Assembly: GCA_046541015.1 (NCBI GenBank) | Contig: JBKHEA010000001.1 | Location: 156,394 to 220,393, forward strand | Length of the DNA stretch: 64,000 nucleotides | DNA from: Liberiplasma sp046541015 | GTDB taxonomy: Bacteria > Bacillota_I > Bacilli_A > Izemoplasmatales > Izemoplasmataceae | Direction: 5' to 3' | In this document: piece after piece, positions 26,581 to 36,605 of the stretch | How the letters are laid out: each line of letters opens with the position of its first letter | Numbering within the stretch: position 1 is the first letter of the stretch | Translations under genes and position numbers: made by a program | Notes under the pieces: generated by a model | What the model was told of the DNA's origin: nothing | The model's database searches: none | Seen by the model: the letters and a program-made list of their open reading frames with translations, nothing else

Positions 26581-27705
26581 ATGCGTTTCGAAATAAACAA
26601 AGATAAATTACTTTACCATTTAATTGTTTCACAAAAAGCTTTATCAAATAAAACCCCTAATCCAGCCTTACAAGGAATTAAACTTGATGTTTTAAAAGAT
26701 CATCTTGTGCTTACTACAAGTAATTCTGATATTTCAATTAAAATAACGTTAGAAGATTCAAGTCTTAATATCGAAGAAACTGGATCGATTCTTATTCCAG
26801 GGAAATATTTTATTGAAATCATTAGAAAACTTGATGGCCAAATGGTTCAAATGTCTTATGTGGATGATAATTTATTACGAATTGAAGCTGATCATTCAGA
26901 TATTACGTTAAACATGTTAGAACTTGAAGATTATCCTAACTTAGTTTTTAATGAGAAATCCGAGTTTATCAAAATTAATGTCAGAACACTAAAAACCATC
27001 ATCAGACAAACAGCGTTTGCAACATCAACCATTGAAAACCGTCCAATCTTAACGGGTGTTAATTTAAAAATTGATGGGAATGTGCTAACTGCCGTTGCAA
27101 CAGATTCTTATAGACTTAGCCAAAAATCAATTACCTTAGAAGATTCATATGATAAAATGAATGTTATTATTCCTGGTAAAAGTTTAGAAGAATTAATGAA
27201 AATTTTAGAAAACAACCAAGATTATGTCGAAATTCATTTTGATCAATCTCGCGTTTTATTCAAATACAATAACATTTTATTCTTATCAAGATTGCTTGAA
27301 GGCAATTATCCAGAAACAAGTAAACTCATCCCACAAGAATTTCCTGTTCAAATTAAATTTAATAAAGAAAACTTATTAACAGCGATTGAACGTGCAAGTT
27401 TACTTTCAAGCCGTGATGGCCATAATGCCATTGTAAAACTAAACCTAAGACAAGACGACACCGTTGAGATTTCTTCTAATTCACCTGAAATTGGCCGTGT
27501 CCTTGAAGAAATTTATCCAGTCGATGAAGTTGTTGGGTCACCAATAAAAATCGCGTTCAGCTCAAAATATGTACTAGAAGCGTTAAAGGTTTTTGCATCT
27601 AGTGAAGTTACGATAAGTTTTACAGGAGAAATACGTCCGTTCATCATGAAAGGTGAATATGATGAGGACATGTTACAACTCGTTTTACCAGTAAAAACTG
27701 ATTAA
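26581..27705 (+). CDS. dnaN: DNA polymerase III beta subunit (sliding clamp)
   Basis: A 374-residue processivity clamp with three repeated clamp domains. The second contains the usual RPILTGVNL and ATDSYRLS motifs, and the C-terminus ends in the family-typical VLPVKTD. ATG at 26581 follows AGAGGTGATTTC. It has its own terminator, so recF/gyrBA are transcribed separately. Confidence 0.97.
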   Translation: MRFEINKDKLLYHLIVSQKALSNKTPNPALQGIKLDVLKDHLVLTTSNSDISIKITLEDSSLNIEETGSILIPGKYFIEIIRKLDGQMVQMSYVDDNLLRIEADHSDITLNMLELEDYPNLVFNEKSEFIKINVRTLKTIIRQTAFATSTIENRPILTGVNLKIDGNVLTAVATDSYRLSQKSITLEDSYDKMNVIIPGKSLEELMKILENNQDYVEIHFDQSRVLFKYNNILFLSRLLEGNYPETSKLIPQEFPVQIKFNKENLLTAIERASLLSSRDGHNAIVKLNLRQDDTVEISSNSPEIGRVLEEIYPVDEVVGSPIKIAFSSKYVLEALKVFASSEVTISFTGEIRPFIMKGEYDEDMLQLVLPVKTD

Positions 27706-27710
27706 TCGAT

Positions 27711-27737
27711 AAAAGGCTCAAAATTGAGCCTTTTTTT
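27711..27737 (+). terminator. dnaN terminator
   Basis: 10-bp stem (27711-27720 with 27725-27734), AAAT loop, T run to 27737. Confidence 0.9.
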
Positions 27738-27747
27738 ATGATTTACC

Positions 27748-27776
27748 TTGTTTGTATATGATATATATTATATAAT
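27748..27776 (+). promoter_or_regulatory. Promoter of yaaA-recF-gyrB-gyrA
   Basis: -35 TTGTTT (27748-27753), 17-bp spacer, -10 TATAAT (27771-27776). It lies in an alternating TA tract that continues to 27797 and could fold as an AU-only hairpin in the mRNA leader. Confidence 0.65.
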
Positions 27777-27810
27777 ATATATAGTTATATATATATGAAA
27801 GAGTGGGTTT

Positions 27811-28020
27811 ATGGAAACGGTAAAAATTAACACAGAATATATCACTTTAGGTCAATTGTTAAAGTATCTTAATATTGCCTCATCAGGTGGTGACATTAAA
27901 ATGATTTTAGCAACGACTAAAGTTTTGGTTGATGGAAAATTAGAAAACCGTCGTGGAAGAAAAATATATCCAGGTATGATTGTTGATCTTGATGAGATTG
28001 GGATCTATAAAATTTTATGA
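27811..28020 (+). CDS. yaaA: S4-domain protein YaaA
   Basis: A 69-residue S4-like RNA-binding domain protein (ITLGQLLKYLNIASSGGDIKMIL, then VDGKLENRRGRKIYPG). It sits between dnaN and recF as in Bacillus. Exact role unknown. Its TGA stop overlaps the recF ATG by 4 nt, so translation is coupled. Confidence 0.9.
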   Translation: METVKINTEYITLGQLLKYLNIASSGGDIKMILATTKVLVDGKLENRRGRKIYPGMIVDLDEIGIYKIL

Positions 28021-29108
28021 TAGTAAAAGAACTTACCCTAAACCATTTTCGTTTGATTGATCACTCAACTTTTCGTTTTCATCCCCAAATGAATATTATT
28101 ATCGGCGATAACGCTCAAGGCAAGACAACCGTTTTAGAAGCCATCCATCTTCTTGGGCTCACAAAATCTCATCGATTAGCTAAAGATGAAGATATGATTC
28201 AAACTGATGCAGAGTTCGCTAAAATCCATGCGCTCTGCCATTTTAATCAAACCGACAACAATTTATCCATGGTAATCTCAAAAAGCGGTAAAAAGGCAAA
28301 AATAAACGATTTAGAGATGACCAAGTTAAGTGATTATATTGGTAGACTTCATGTCGTGATGTTTTCTCCAGAAGATATTGATTTAATTAAAGGTTCACCA
28401 TTAGAGCGTAGAAGATTTTTAGATTTAGCAATTAGCCAACTATCAAACCAATACGTTCAGTATTTACTTAAGTACAGAAAACTGCTTAAAGAGCGTAATG
28501 ATATTTTAAAAGGATTAGATCAAAACAAGTTTGATTTAGTCATGCTTGATGTGATTACAGATCAAATGATTCATTACGCTGAAAAAATTGTTATCAAGCG
28601 TAAGAAGTTCTTAGATGATTTAAACCCAATTTTAGAAAAATATATACGTGTTATTAGCGAAGATGACCCAATCACAACGCTGTTATATGATCCCTCTGTT
28701 GAACAACACTTTAAGCAGATGTATGAAAAGAAAAAGTCGATCGACATGATGCTTAAGTCGACATCTTTAGGGCCTCATCGTGACGACTGTCTTTTTTATG
28801 CTCAAGCAAAACAAGTAAAAACCATCGCTTCTCAAGGTCAATTACGCACGATTGTGCTTGCGTTAAAATTAAGTTTATCAGAAATGATTAACGCTAAATA
28901 TGGCCATTATCCAGTTGTTTTACTTGATGATATGTTTAGTGAGTTAGACCATAAACGCCAACAAAGTATTTTAAGTAAATTAAATCAAAAGGCACAACTA
29001 TTTATAACTACAACGGATTTATCAACGATTGATGAAACGGTATTAAGTCAAGCAACATTATTTACTATCGAAGAAGGAAAAATAAAAGGAGTGAAACACT
29101 ATGGATGA
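28017..29108 (+). CDS. recF: Recombination protein RecF
   Basis: A 363-residue SMC-like ATPase that helps load RecA at gaps. Walker A GDNAQGKTTVLEA near residue 31, signature SPLERRRFLDLAI, SQGQLRTIVLALK and Walker B VVLLDDMFSELD. Overlaps gyrB by 8 nt. Confidence 0.96.
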   Translation: MIVKELTLNHFRLIDHSTFRFHPQMNIIIGDNAQGKTTVLEAIHLLGLTKSHRLAKDEDMIQTDAEFAKIHALCHFNQTDNNLSMVISKSGKKAKINDLEMTKLSDYIGRLHVVMFSPEDIDLIKGSPLERRRFLDLAISQLSNQYVQYLLKYRKLLKERNDILKGLDQNKFDLVMLDVITDQMIHYAEKIVIKRKKFLDDLNPILEKYIRVISEDDPITTLLYDPSVEQHFKQMYEKKKSIDMMLKSTSLGPHRDDCLFYAQAKQVKTIASQGQLRTIVLALKLSLSEMINAKYGHYPVVLLDDMFSELDHKRQQSILSKLNQKAQLFITTTDLSTIDETVLSQATLFTIEEGKIKGVKHYG

Positions 29109-31005
29109 AAAAAGAACCTATACTTCTGATAACATTCAAATACTTGAAGGATTAGAAGCTGTAAAGAAAAGACCAGGGATGTATATTGGTTCAACTGGAC
29201 CAAGAGGCTTGCATCATCTTGTATGGGAAATTGTTGATAATGCCGTAGATGAGGCGTTAGCGGGTTATGCAACCACCATCACTATTGACATTTTAGAAGA
29301 TGATATAGTTTGCGTCCAAGATGATGGTCGCGGGATTCCAGTAGATATTCATCCTAAAACCAAATTACCTGCAGTAGAAACGATTTTAACCACGCTTCAT
29401 GCTGGGGGAAAATTTGATAACCAGTCTTATAAAGTATCAGGAGGACTTCACGGGGTTGGCGCAAGTGTTGTAAATGCCTTAAGTAGTTATTTAGAAGTTG
29501 AAATTAACCGTGACGGTAGAAAATATAAACAACGTTATGAAAAAGGTATTACGGTTACGCCACTTGAAGATTTAGGACCAACCACTGAAAACGGCACGAT
29601 TATTACTTTTAAAGCAGATCCAGATATTTTTAAAGAGACTACCGTTTATGATTTTGAAACCCTGCGTTTAAGAATCCAACAAATGGCCTTTTTAAACAAG
29701 GGCATAACCTTTCATTTAACAGATCACCGATATAACCTATTAAACCGTAAAACCTACCTTTATGAAGGTGGGATTAAAGAATATGTTTCTTACTTAAACA
29801 AAAACAAAGAACTCTTACACGAAAAAGTTATTTACACCGAAGGCGAACAAGAAGATATTATTGTTGAAATCGCAATGCAATATAATGATTCTTATGCGCA
29901 AAATATTTTTCCGTTTACCAATAATATTCATAACCTTGAAGGTGGGACCCACGAAGAAGGGTTTAAAATGACACTCACACGTGTTTTAAATACATACGCA
30001 AAAACCAATAACATTTTTAAAAAAGATGAATCGTTATTAGGCGAAGATACAAGAGAAGGTTTAACCGCAATCATAAGCGTTAAACATCCTGACCCACAAT
30101 TTGAAGGCCAAACAAAATCTAAATTAGGTAGTACAGAAGTCAGACGTATTGTGGCTCAAATCATGAGTGAAGGGTTAGAACGTTTCTTATTAGAAAATCC
30201 CATCGATGCAAAAATGATTATTGAAAAAGCCTTACTTGCATCTAGAGCACGCTTAGCTGCGAAAAAAGCCCGTGAGGCAACACGACGCAAAAGTCCTCTT
30301 GATGGTTTAGGATTTGCCTCAAAACTTGCAGATTGTAGAACCAAAGACCCAAGAAGAAGCGAACTTTATATTGTAGAGGGTGACAGTGCTGGTGGGAGCG
30401 CTAAACAAGGTAGAGATTCTGAATTTCAAGCAATTTTACCGTTACGTGGTAAAGTATTAAATGTTGAAAAAGCTCGTTTAGATAAAATCTTAGGCAATAA
30501 AGAAATTTTATCCCTTATTCAAGCATTTGGTACAGGGATTGGCGATGAGTTTAACGTTGAACAAAGCCGTTATCATAAAGTGGTAATCATGACGGATGCC
30601 GATGTTGATGGGGCTCATATCAGAACCTTGTTACTAACATTCTTGTTTAGACACATGAAACCATTAATTGAAAAAGGCTATGTCTATATTGCACAACCCC
30701 CACTTTATAAAATTGCCCAAGGCAAGCGAATAGATTATGCCTTTACAGAAAAAGAGTTAGCGATTAAGTTAGAAGAATTTGGCCAAAGAGCGCAAATTCA
30801 GCGCTATAAAGGGTTAGGTGAAATGAATCCTGAACAGTTATGGGAAACAACGATGGATCCTAGCACAAGAACGTTATTAAAAGTATCTTTAGAAGATGCT
30901 ATGGAAGCTGACCGAGTATTTAGTATGTTAATGGGGGATGATGTTGCACCACGCAAAGAATTCATCCAAGAAAACGCATTAATGGTCCAAAATTTAGACG
31001 TATAG
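29101..31005 (+). CDS. gyrB: DNA gyrase subunit B
   Basis: A 634-residue ATPase subunit of gyrase. N-terminal GHKL motifs EIVDNAVDEALAGYA, DDGRGIPVDIHP and GGLHGVGASVVNALS. The TOPRIM part has EGDSAGGSAKQGRD and MTDADVDGAHIRTLLL. It ends in the normal GyrB tail with QRYKGLGEMNPEQLW. SD is AAAAGGAGTG. Confidence 0.97.
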   Translation: MDEKRTYTSDNIQILEGLEAVKKRPGMYIGSTGPRGLHHLVWEIVDNAVDEALAGYATTITIDILEDDIVCVQDDGRGIPVDIHPKTKLPAVETILTTLHAGGKFDNQSYKVSGGLHGVGASVVNALSSYLEVEINRDGRKYKQRYEKGITVTPLEDLGPTTENGTIITFKADPDIFKETTVYDFETLRLRIQQMAFLNKGITFHLTDHRYNLLNRKTYLYEGGIKEYVSYLNKNKELLHEKVIYTEGEQEDIIVEIAMQYNDSYAQNIFPFTNNIHNLEGGTHEEGFKMTLTRVLNTYAKTNNIFKKDESLLGEDTREGLTAIISVKHPDPQFEGQTKSKLGSTEVRRIVAQIMSEGLERFLLENPIDAKMIIEKALLASRARLAAKKAREATRRKSPLDGLGFASKLADCRTKDPRRSELYIVEGDSAGGSAKQGRDSEFQAILPLRGKVLNVEKARLDKILGNKEILSLIQAFGTGIGDEFNVEQSRYHKVVIMTDADVDGAHIRTLLLTFLFRHMKPLIEKGYVYIAQPPLYKIAQGKRIDYAFTEKELAIKLEEFGQRAQIQRYKGLGEMNPEQLWETTMDPSTRTLLKVSLEDAMEADRVFSMLMGDDVAPRKEFIQENALMVQNLDV

Positions 31006-31015
31006 GAGCGATACT

Positions 31016-33658
31016 ATGGATAATAACATCATAAAACCAATTGATTATGACAAAATAACCGAAATTAATATCACTAAAGAAATGAAAACATCATTTCTTA
31101 GCTATGCAATGAGTGTTATCGTCTCCCGTGCGTTACCCGATGTTAGAGATGGGTTAAAACCCGTTCACAGGAGAATTCTTTATGGCATGGATGAATTAGG
31201 CGTTCAACCAGATAAAGCCTTTAAAAAGTCTGCCCGTATTGTTGGGGATGTTATGGGGAAATACCATCCTCATGGCGATAGTGCAATTTATGATGCGATG
31301 GTTCGTATGGCACAAACGTTTAGTTACCGTTATCCATTAGTTAATGGCCATGGGAATTTTGGCTCAATTGATGGTGATGGGGCTGCAGCGATGCGTTATA
31401 CTGAAGCGAAAATGCATAAAATTACAGCTGAAATGTTAGCAGACATTAAAAAAGATACGATTGATTTTGTTGATAACTACGACGGTTCTGAAAAAGAACC
31501 AAGTGTCTTACCTAGTAAGTTTCCTAATTTACTTGTTAACGGATCTACAGGGATTGCCGTTGGGATGGCTACGAATATCCCACCGCATAATTTAACTGAA
31601 GTGATTGACGGAGTTTTAGCTTATATCGATGATGAAACGATTGAAACCGATGACTTGCTTGATATCATCAAAGGACCAGACTTCCCAACGGGCGGAACGA
31701 TTATGGGACTTAGTGGTTTAAGACAAGCTTATGAAACGGGAAATGGCTCTATTAAGGTCAGAGCTAAAGCTGATATTAAAGAAGAAAAGTCAGGTAAAAA
31801 GGTTATTACAATTACAGAAATCCCTTATCAAGTGAATAAATCTAGACTCATTGAAAAGATTGCAGAACTTGCTAAAGAAAAGCGTATTGAAGGCATAACT
31901 GATTTACGTGATGAGTCAAACCGTAATGGCATAAAAATTGTCATTGAATTAAGAAAAGATGTCAATGCTGAAGTAACGCTTAATAACTTATATAAATTTA
32001 CACCCCTTCAAACCAGTTTTGGGATTAACATGTTAGCCCTTGTTAATAACCAACCACGTGTACTAAGTTTAAAAGAAATGATTAAGTATTATGTAGAACA
32101 TCAAATTGAAGTTCTAACCAGACGTTCTATTTTTGATTTAGATAAAGCGAAAGCACGTGCTCATATTTTAGAAGGCTTACTCATTGCCCTTGATAATATT
32201 GATGCCGTTATTGAGATTATTCGTGAATCTTACGACGATACCGAAACTAAATTAATGGAACATTTTACATTAACCCTAGAACAAGCCAAAGCGATTTTAG
32301 AGATGCGTTTAAGACGTTTAAGTGGGTTAGAGCGTGAAAAAATCGATCAAGAACTTACTGGATTATACGATACGATTAAAGAGTTAGAGTTTATTTTATC
32401 AAGCGAAGAAAGAAAATACGAGATTATTAAAGAAGATTTATCGACGTTAAAAAACACTTATGGTGATCAACGCCGAACTGAAGTTTCTTTAGCGCTTGAT
32501 TTAGATATTGAAGATGAAGATTTAATTCCTGAAGAAAGTGTTATTATAACCATTACTCAAAGTGGGTATTGTAAGCGTATGACTACAGAAACATACAAAA
32601 CCCAAAACCGCGGAGGAAAGGGCTTAACAGGTATTAAAACTCACGATGATGATGCCGTTGAGCACATCATTCATACCTCTACGCATGACTTTTTACTCTT
32701 CTTTACGAATTTAGGAAGAGTTTACAAGATTAAAGGGTATAAAATCCCTTCATACGGACGTCAATCTAGAGGCTTACCACTTGTAAACTTGCTAAACTTA
32801 GAAGATGGTGAAACCTTAAAAGCGATTGCAAATATTAAAGATTTTGATCAAGATGAATACTTGTTCTTCGTCACGAAAAAAGGGATTGTTAAGCGTACTA
32901 AGACAAGAGACTTTCAAAATATTAGAACCTCAGGTATTCGCGCTATTACCTTAAAAGAAGGCGATGAACTCTTAGATGTAAGATTAACTACTGGAGAACA
33001 AGACGTTGTTTTAGGAGCGTCTAACGGAAAAGCCATTCGTTTTAATGAAACGAGTGTGCGTGCTATGGGACGTGTTGCTAGTGGTGTAAAAGGGATAAAT
33101 ATTAAAGATACCGATGATGTTGTTGGCATTAGTTTAGTTGATGGTGAAAAAAATCAAGTGCTTATAGTAACGGAAAATGGCTATGGTAAGCGCACAAGTA
33201 TTGATGAATATCGCCAACAAAACCGTGGAGGTAAAGGGGTTAAAACCTTAAATGTTACAGAAAAAAATGGCCAATTAGTTACTTTAAAAAGTGTCTGTGG
33301 CGATGAAGATTTAATCATCATCACAAACAAAGGCATGATGATTCGTATTGCTATTGAACAAATCGCTGAAACAAGTAGATCAACTCAAGGGGTTAGACTC
33401 ATGCGTTTAAATGAAGGTCAAAAAGTTGTAACTATTGCAGTTGTCCCTAAAGAAGAAGAAGTAGAGACAATTGAATCAACTGAACAAATCTTACAAGAGA
33501 ACGCACCTGATGAACCTTTAAATGACACAAATCAAACAGAAGTATTAAACCATTCAGAAACTCTTGATGAAACCACAGTTGATGAAACCCCTATAGAAGA
33601 AGCATCTAACGATGATGAAAAAACCCCTAGACTAAATCTTTTTGATGATGAAGAATAA
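31016..33658 (+). CDS. gyrA: DNA gyrase subunit A
   Basis: An 880-residue breakage-reunion subunit. Catalytic Tyr128 in AAAMRYTE. The quinolone-resistance region reads YHPHGDSAIYDAMVRMAQ, with wild-type Ser89 and Asp93 (E. coli 83 and 87). C-terminal beta-pinwheel repeats contain the GyrA box QNRGGKG, seen twice. The last 65 or so residues are strongly acidic and Thr/Glu/Asp-rich, an extended tail. It follows gyrB by 10 nt. The next unit begins directly after its stop with the serS promoter. Confidence 0.97.
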   Translation: MDNNIIKPIDYDKITEINITKEMKTSFLSYAMSVIVSRALPDVRDGLKPVHRRILYGMDELGVQPDKAFKKSARIVGDVMGKYHPHGDSAIYDAMVRMAQTFSYRYPLVNGHGNFGSIDGDGAAAMRYTEAKMHKITAEMLADIKKDTIDFVDNYDGSEKEPSVLPSKFPNLLVNGSTGIAVGMATNIPPHNLTEVIDGVLAYIDDETIETDDLLDIIKGPDFPTGGTIMGLSGLRQAYETGNGSIKVRAKADIKEEKSGKKVITITEIPYQVNKSRLIEKIAELAKEKRIEGITDLRDESNRNGIKIVIELRKDVNAEVTLNNLYKFTPLQTSFGINMLALVNNQPRVLSLKEMIKYYVEHQIEVLTRRSIFDLDKAKARAHILEGLLIALDNIDAVIEIIRESYDDTETKLMEHFTLTLEQAKAILEMRLRRLSGLEREKIDQELTGLYDTIKELEFILSSEERKYEIIKEDLSTLKNTYGDQRRTEVSLALDLDIEDEDLIPEESVIITITQSGYCKRMTTETYKTQNRGGKGLTGIKTHDDDAVEHIIHTSTHDFLLFFTNLGRVYKIKGYKIPSYGRQSRGLPLVNLLNLEDGETLKAIANIKDFDQDEYLFFVTKKGIVKRTKTRDFQNIRTSGIRAITLKEGDELLDVRLTTGEQDVVLGASNGKAIRFNETSVRAMGRVASGVKGINIKDTDDVVGISLVDGEKNQVLIVTENGYGKRTSIDEYRQQNRGGKGVKTLNVTEKNGQLVTLKSVCGDEDLIIITNKGMMIRIAIEQIAETSRSTQGVRLMRLNEGQKVVTIAVVPKEEEVETIESTEQILQENAPDEPLNDTNQTEVLNHSETLDETTVDETPIEEASNDDEKTPRLNLFDDEE

Positions 33659-33687
33659 TTGACAAATAATAAAAGCTTTGATAGACT
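33659..33687 (+). promoter_or_regulatory. serS promoter
   Basis: -35 TTGACA (33659-33664), 17-bp spacer, -10 TAGACT (33682-33687), directly after the gyrA stop. Confidence 0.75.
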
Positions 33688-33693
33688 GCATAT

Positions 33694-33907
33694 ATAAAGC
33701 GTAAAGAGACTAAGTAATGATGCATTTAATAAAAGAGAGCTAGTGTTAGGTGAAAACTAGTTTAAATGATCATGAAATCTACCTCTTTAGTGGAACTAAT
33801 CCTTCCCGGTTAAATACCGTTATCATGTTCGAGTGAATGGATTTTCCATTAACTAGGGTGGCAACACGGGTAATACTCGTCCCTTTCATAGGGACGAGTT
33901 TTTTTAT
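33694..33907 (+). ncRNA. T-box riboswitch, tRNA-Ser responsive
   Basis: Stem I base pairs AAAGAG with CTCTTT. The specifier loop has the codon TCT (Ser) at 33778-33780. The T-box AGGGTGGCAACACGGG starts at 33855, with C in TGGC able to pair with discriminator G of tRNA-Ser. The terminator is a 10-bp stem (33875-33884 with 33890-33899) plus T run. Uncharged tRNA-Ser would favour antitermination into serS. Confidence 0.93.
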
Positions 33908-33929
33908 TTTAAAAAAAGGAGGTTTTAAT

Positions 33930-35204
33930 ATGTTAGATATTAAAATGATTAGAGATAACGTAGAGGATGTTATCAAGCGATTATCAACTAGAGGTGGCGA
34001 TTTTAGTTATTTAAAAGAAGTTGTTGTCTGGGATAAAGAAAAAAGAGAACTACTGTTACAAAACGAACAATTGAAGAAATCACGCAACGAAGTTAGTAAA
34101 GAAGTTGGGAAATTAAAACGTGAAGGAAAAGATATTTCTTCTATAGTAACCCAGCTTGATGTTGATAAGGAAACCATCCAAGCAACAGAAAATCTAATCA
34201 CATCACTTGAAGAAAGAATTTATGAAGCTCTACTTATGACACCTAATATTCCAGATGATCAAACGCCAGTAGGAAAAGATGAGTCTGAGAATGCCATAAT
34301 TAAAGTAGTAGGAAAGATTCCAACCTTTGATTTTGAAGTAAAACCACACTATGAAATAGCGACAGCCCTTGATATTTTAGATTTTGAACGTGCTGCAAAA
34401 ATTACCTCAAGCCGTTTTGTCGTTTATAAAGGAGATGGCGCAAGATTAGAGCGTGCACTCATAAACTTTATGATGGATTTACACCGTGATGAACACGGTT
34501 ATAAAGAAGTTATGTTGCCTTATATTGTAAATGGGGAATCAATGTTAGCAACGGGTCAATTTCCTAAATTTAAAGAAGATGCTTTTAAACTTGTAGATGA
34601 CCGAGATTTATATTTAAACCCTACAGCAGAAGTTCCAACGATTAATCTCCACCGTAATGAAATATTAGATATTAACCAATTACCAATTAAATATACAGCT
34701 TTTACTACAGCCTTTAGACAAGAAGCAGGCAGTGCAGGAAGAGATACTCGAGGTATTATTCGTCAACACCAGTTTAACAAAGTTGAACTGATTAAATTTA
34801 CGACACCTGAAGATTCTTTTAGCGCATTAGATGCGATGTTAGAAAACAGCGAAAAGGTTTTAAAATTATTAAACTTACCATACCGAGTCGTATCACTATG
34901 TACAGGCGATTTAGGATTCTCTATGGCTAAAACTTATGATATTGAAGTGTATTTACCATCTTATGAAACGTATAGAGAAATTGGTAGCATTTCTAATGCA
35001 TGCGATTATCAAGCCCGACGTGGAAATATTCGTTTTAAACGCAGTAAAGACGCTAAAGCTGAGTATGTACATACATTAAACGGTAGTGGCCTTGCAGTCG
35101 GAAGAACGGTTGTAGCAATCATGGAGAATTACCAACAAAAAGATGGTACAATAAAAGTACCAGAGGTATTGGTTCCTTACATGAAAATTGATACCATCAA
35201 ATAA
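33930..35204 (+). CDS. serS: Seryl-tRNA synthetase
   Basis: A 424-residue class II synthetase. It has an N-terminal coiled-coil arm (about 30-100) that grips tRNA-Ser, then motif 2 (FRQEAGSAGRDTRGIIRQHQFNKVEL) and motif 3 (LNGSGLAVGRTVVAIMEN). The frame is open further upstream into the T-box, but the ATG at 33930 after AAAAAAGGAGG gives the family N-terminus MLDIKMIRDN. Confidence 0.97.
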   Translation: MLDIKMIRDNVEDVIKRLSTRGGDFSYLKEVVVWDKEKRELLLQNEQLKKSRNEVSKEVGKLKREGKDISSIVTQLDVDKETIQATENLITSLEERIYEALLMTPNIPDDQTPVGKDESENAIIKVVGKIPTFDFEVKPHYEIATALDILDFERAAKITSSRFVVYKGDGARLERALINFMMDLHRDEHGYKEVMLPYIVNGESMLATGQFPKFKEDAFKLVDDRDLYLNPTAEVPTINLHRNEILDINQLPIKYTAFTTAFRQEAGSAGRDTRGIIRQHQFNKVELIKFTTPEDSFSALDAMLENSEKVLKLLNLPYRVVSLCTGDLGFSMAKTYDIEVYLPSYETYREIGSISNACDYQARRGNIRFKRSKDAKAEYVHTLNGSGLAVGRTVVAIMENYQQKDGTIKVPEVLVPYMKIDTIK

Positions 35205-35216
35205 AAGGAGGATTCT

Positions 35217-36581
35217 ATGTTTAACAAACAAGACACATTCGTTTTAGAAGAAGAACAAAAGACCATCGTTTTATCTAGTAATACCGAAAATGATTTGGTT
35301 AAAAAGGTTTTAAAAACCTTAGACTTTGATTTAGAAAATCACCAAAGTGAGCCGTTTACCACACTTTTCACCTTAGGAAAACTTAAATCTAAGAAGGTCA
35401 TTTTCATTAACCATCAGCTTGAGGATTGGACTAAAGCTTTAAAAACCATTTCTACTTTAAAAGAAGATGTATTATTGCTTTTAGATACTTTTGATGAAGA
35501 AAAAATCACAGGATTATTTGAAGGGTTATTAACAAGTGGATACACCTTTAATAAGTTTAAAACAAAAGATCCACAAGATAAATACTTAAGAAGTTATACC
35601 TCAACAAACGATTATAGCGAGGTCATCCATAAAGGGATTGTTTTAGGAGAAGCGATTAATCATACCAAAGACTTAGTTAATACACCTTATAATTATATGA
35701 ATGCAAGTGATTTAGCGGACTACGCAAGTTCTTTAGATGTTATTGATCGCGTGAAAGTACGCGTTTTAAATAAAAAAGATATTGAAGCTTTAAACATGGG
35801 CGCATTTTTAGGAGTCAATAAAGGAAGTCTACATGAACCAAAATTAATTCACCTAGAGTATACAGGCGACTCAAGTAACACAGAGTTAACCGCTTTAATT
35901 GGTAAAGGTGTCATGTATGATACTGGTGGGTATTCATTAAAAACTCCACAATCTATGCCTTCAATGAAATGTGATATGGCAGGCGCCGCAACCGTTCTTG
36001 GCGCTTTTGAAGCGATTTCAAGACTTAAGTTGAAACAAAATGTTAGTGTCGTAATTGCCGCAACAGATAATCGTATTGGGGATGAAGCGATCGTTCCAGA
36101 TGATATTGTTACTGCTGCAAACGGCTTAACGATTGAAATTATCTCAACCGATGCAGAAGGAAGATTAACCCTCGCTGATGCCCTATGGTATGCACAAAAA
36201 AAAGGTGCGACAAAAATGATAGATTTAGCAACCTTAACTGGCGCAGTTGTTGCCGCTCTTGGTAAAGAATTTACTGGGGCCTTTACTAACAACAAAACGT
36301 TCTTAAATGAATTAGTTGAAGTATCAAAAGAAACGAAAGAATCCCTTTGGGAACTTCCAATTTCAAAAGGATACAAAGATGAATTAAAAAGTTATGTTGC
36401 AGATTTAAAAAATAAAGGCGGACGCTTAGCAGGTGCAAGCGTTGCAGCGGCATTCTTAGAATACTTTGTAGAAAATGATACACCATGGATTCATTTAGAT
36501 ATTGCAGGGACAAGTTTTGATTCTACCAATGGTGCAACTGGCATCATGGTTAAAACGCTCGTTAAGTATTTTGAACAATAA
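35217..36581 (+). CDS. pepA: Leucyl aminopeptidase, M17 family
   Basis: A 454-residue cytosolic di-metal aminopeptidase. The ligands and catalytic residues are intact: Lys230 and Asp235 in GKGVMYDTGGYSLK, Lys242, Asp253 in MKCDMAGAA, and STDAEGRLTLADAL with Asp312, Glu314 and Arg316. The signature's first Asn is Ser here. ATG follows AGGAGG. It supplies amino acids from peptides; 12 nt behind serS. Confidence 0.93.
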   Translation: MFNKQDTFVLEEEQKTIVLSSNTENDLVKKVLKTLDFDLENHQSEPFTTLFTLGKLKSKKVIFINHQLEDWTKALKTISTLKEDVLLLLDTFDEEKITGLFEGLLTSGYTFNKFKTKDPQDKYLRSYTSTNDYSEVIHKGIVLGEAINHTKDLVNTPYNYMNASDLADYASSLDVIDRVKVRVLNKKDIEALNMGAFLGVNKGSLHEPKLIHLEYTGDSSNTELTALIGKGVMYDTGGYSLKTPQSMPSMKCDMAGAATVLGAFEAISRLKLKQNVSVVIAATDNRIGDEAIVPDDIVTAANGLTIEIISTDAEGRLTLADALWYAQKKGATKMIDLATLTGAVVAALGKEFTGAFTNNKTFLNELVEVSKETKESLWELPISKGYKDELKSYVADLKNKGGRLAGASVAAAFLEYFVENDTPWIHLDIAGTSFDSTNGATGIMVKTLVKYFEQ

Positions 36582-36605
36582 AAAAAGCCGGAAACGGCTT
36601 TTTTT
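36580..36605. terminator. Bidirectional terminator between pepA and the HIT gene
   Basis: 11-bp stem (36580-36590 with 36595-36605) capped by a GAAA tetraloop. It overlaps both stop codons. Confidence 0.9.

Noticed and set aside
35849..36376. A 175-codon frame opposite the M17 aminopeptidase gene.
   Set aside because: The antisense frame reflects codon bias of pepA; no start signals.
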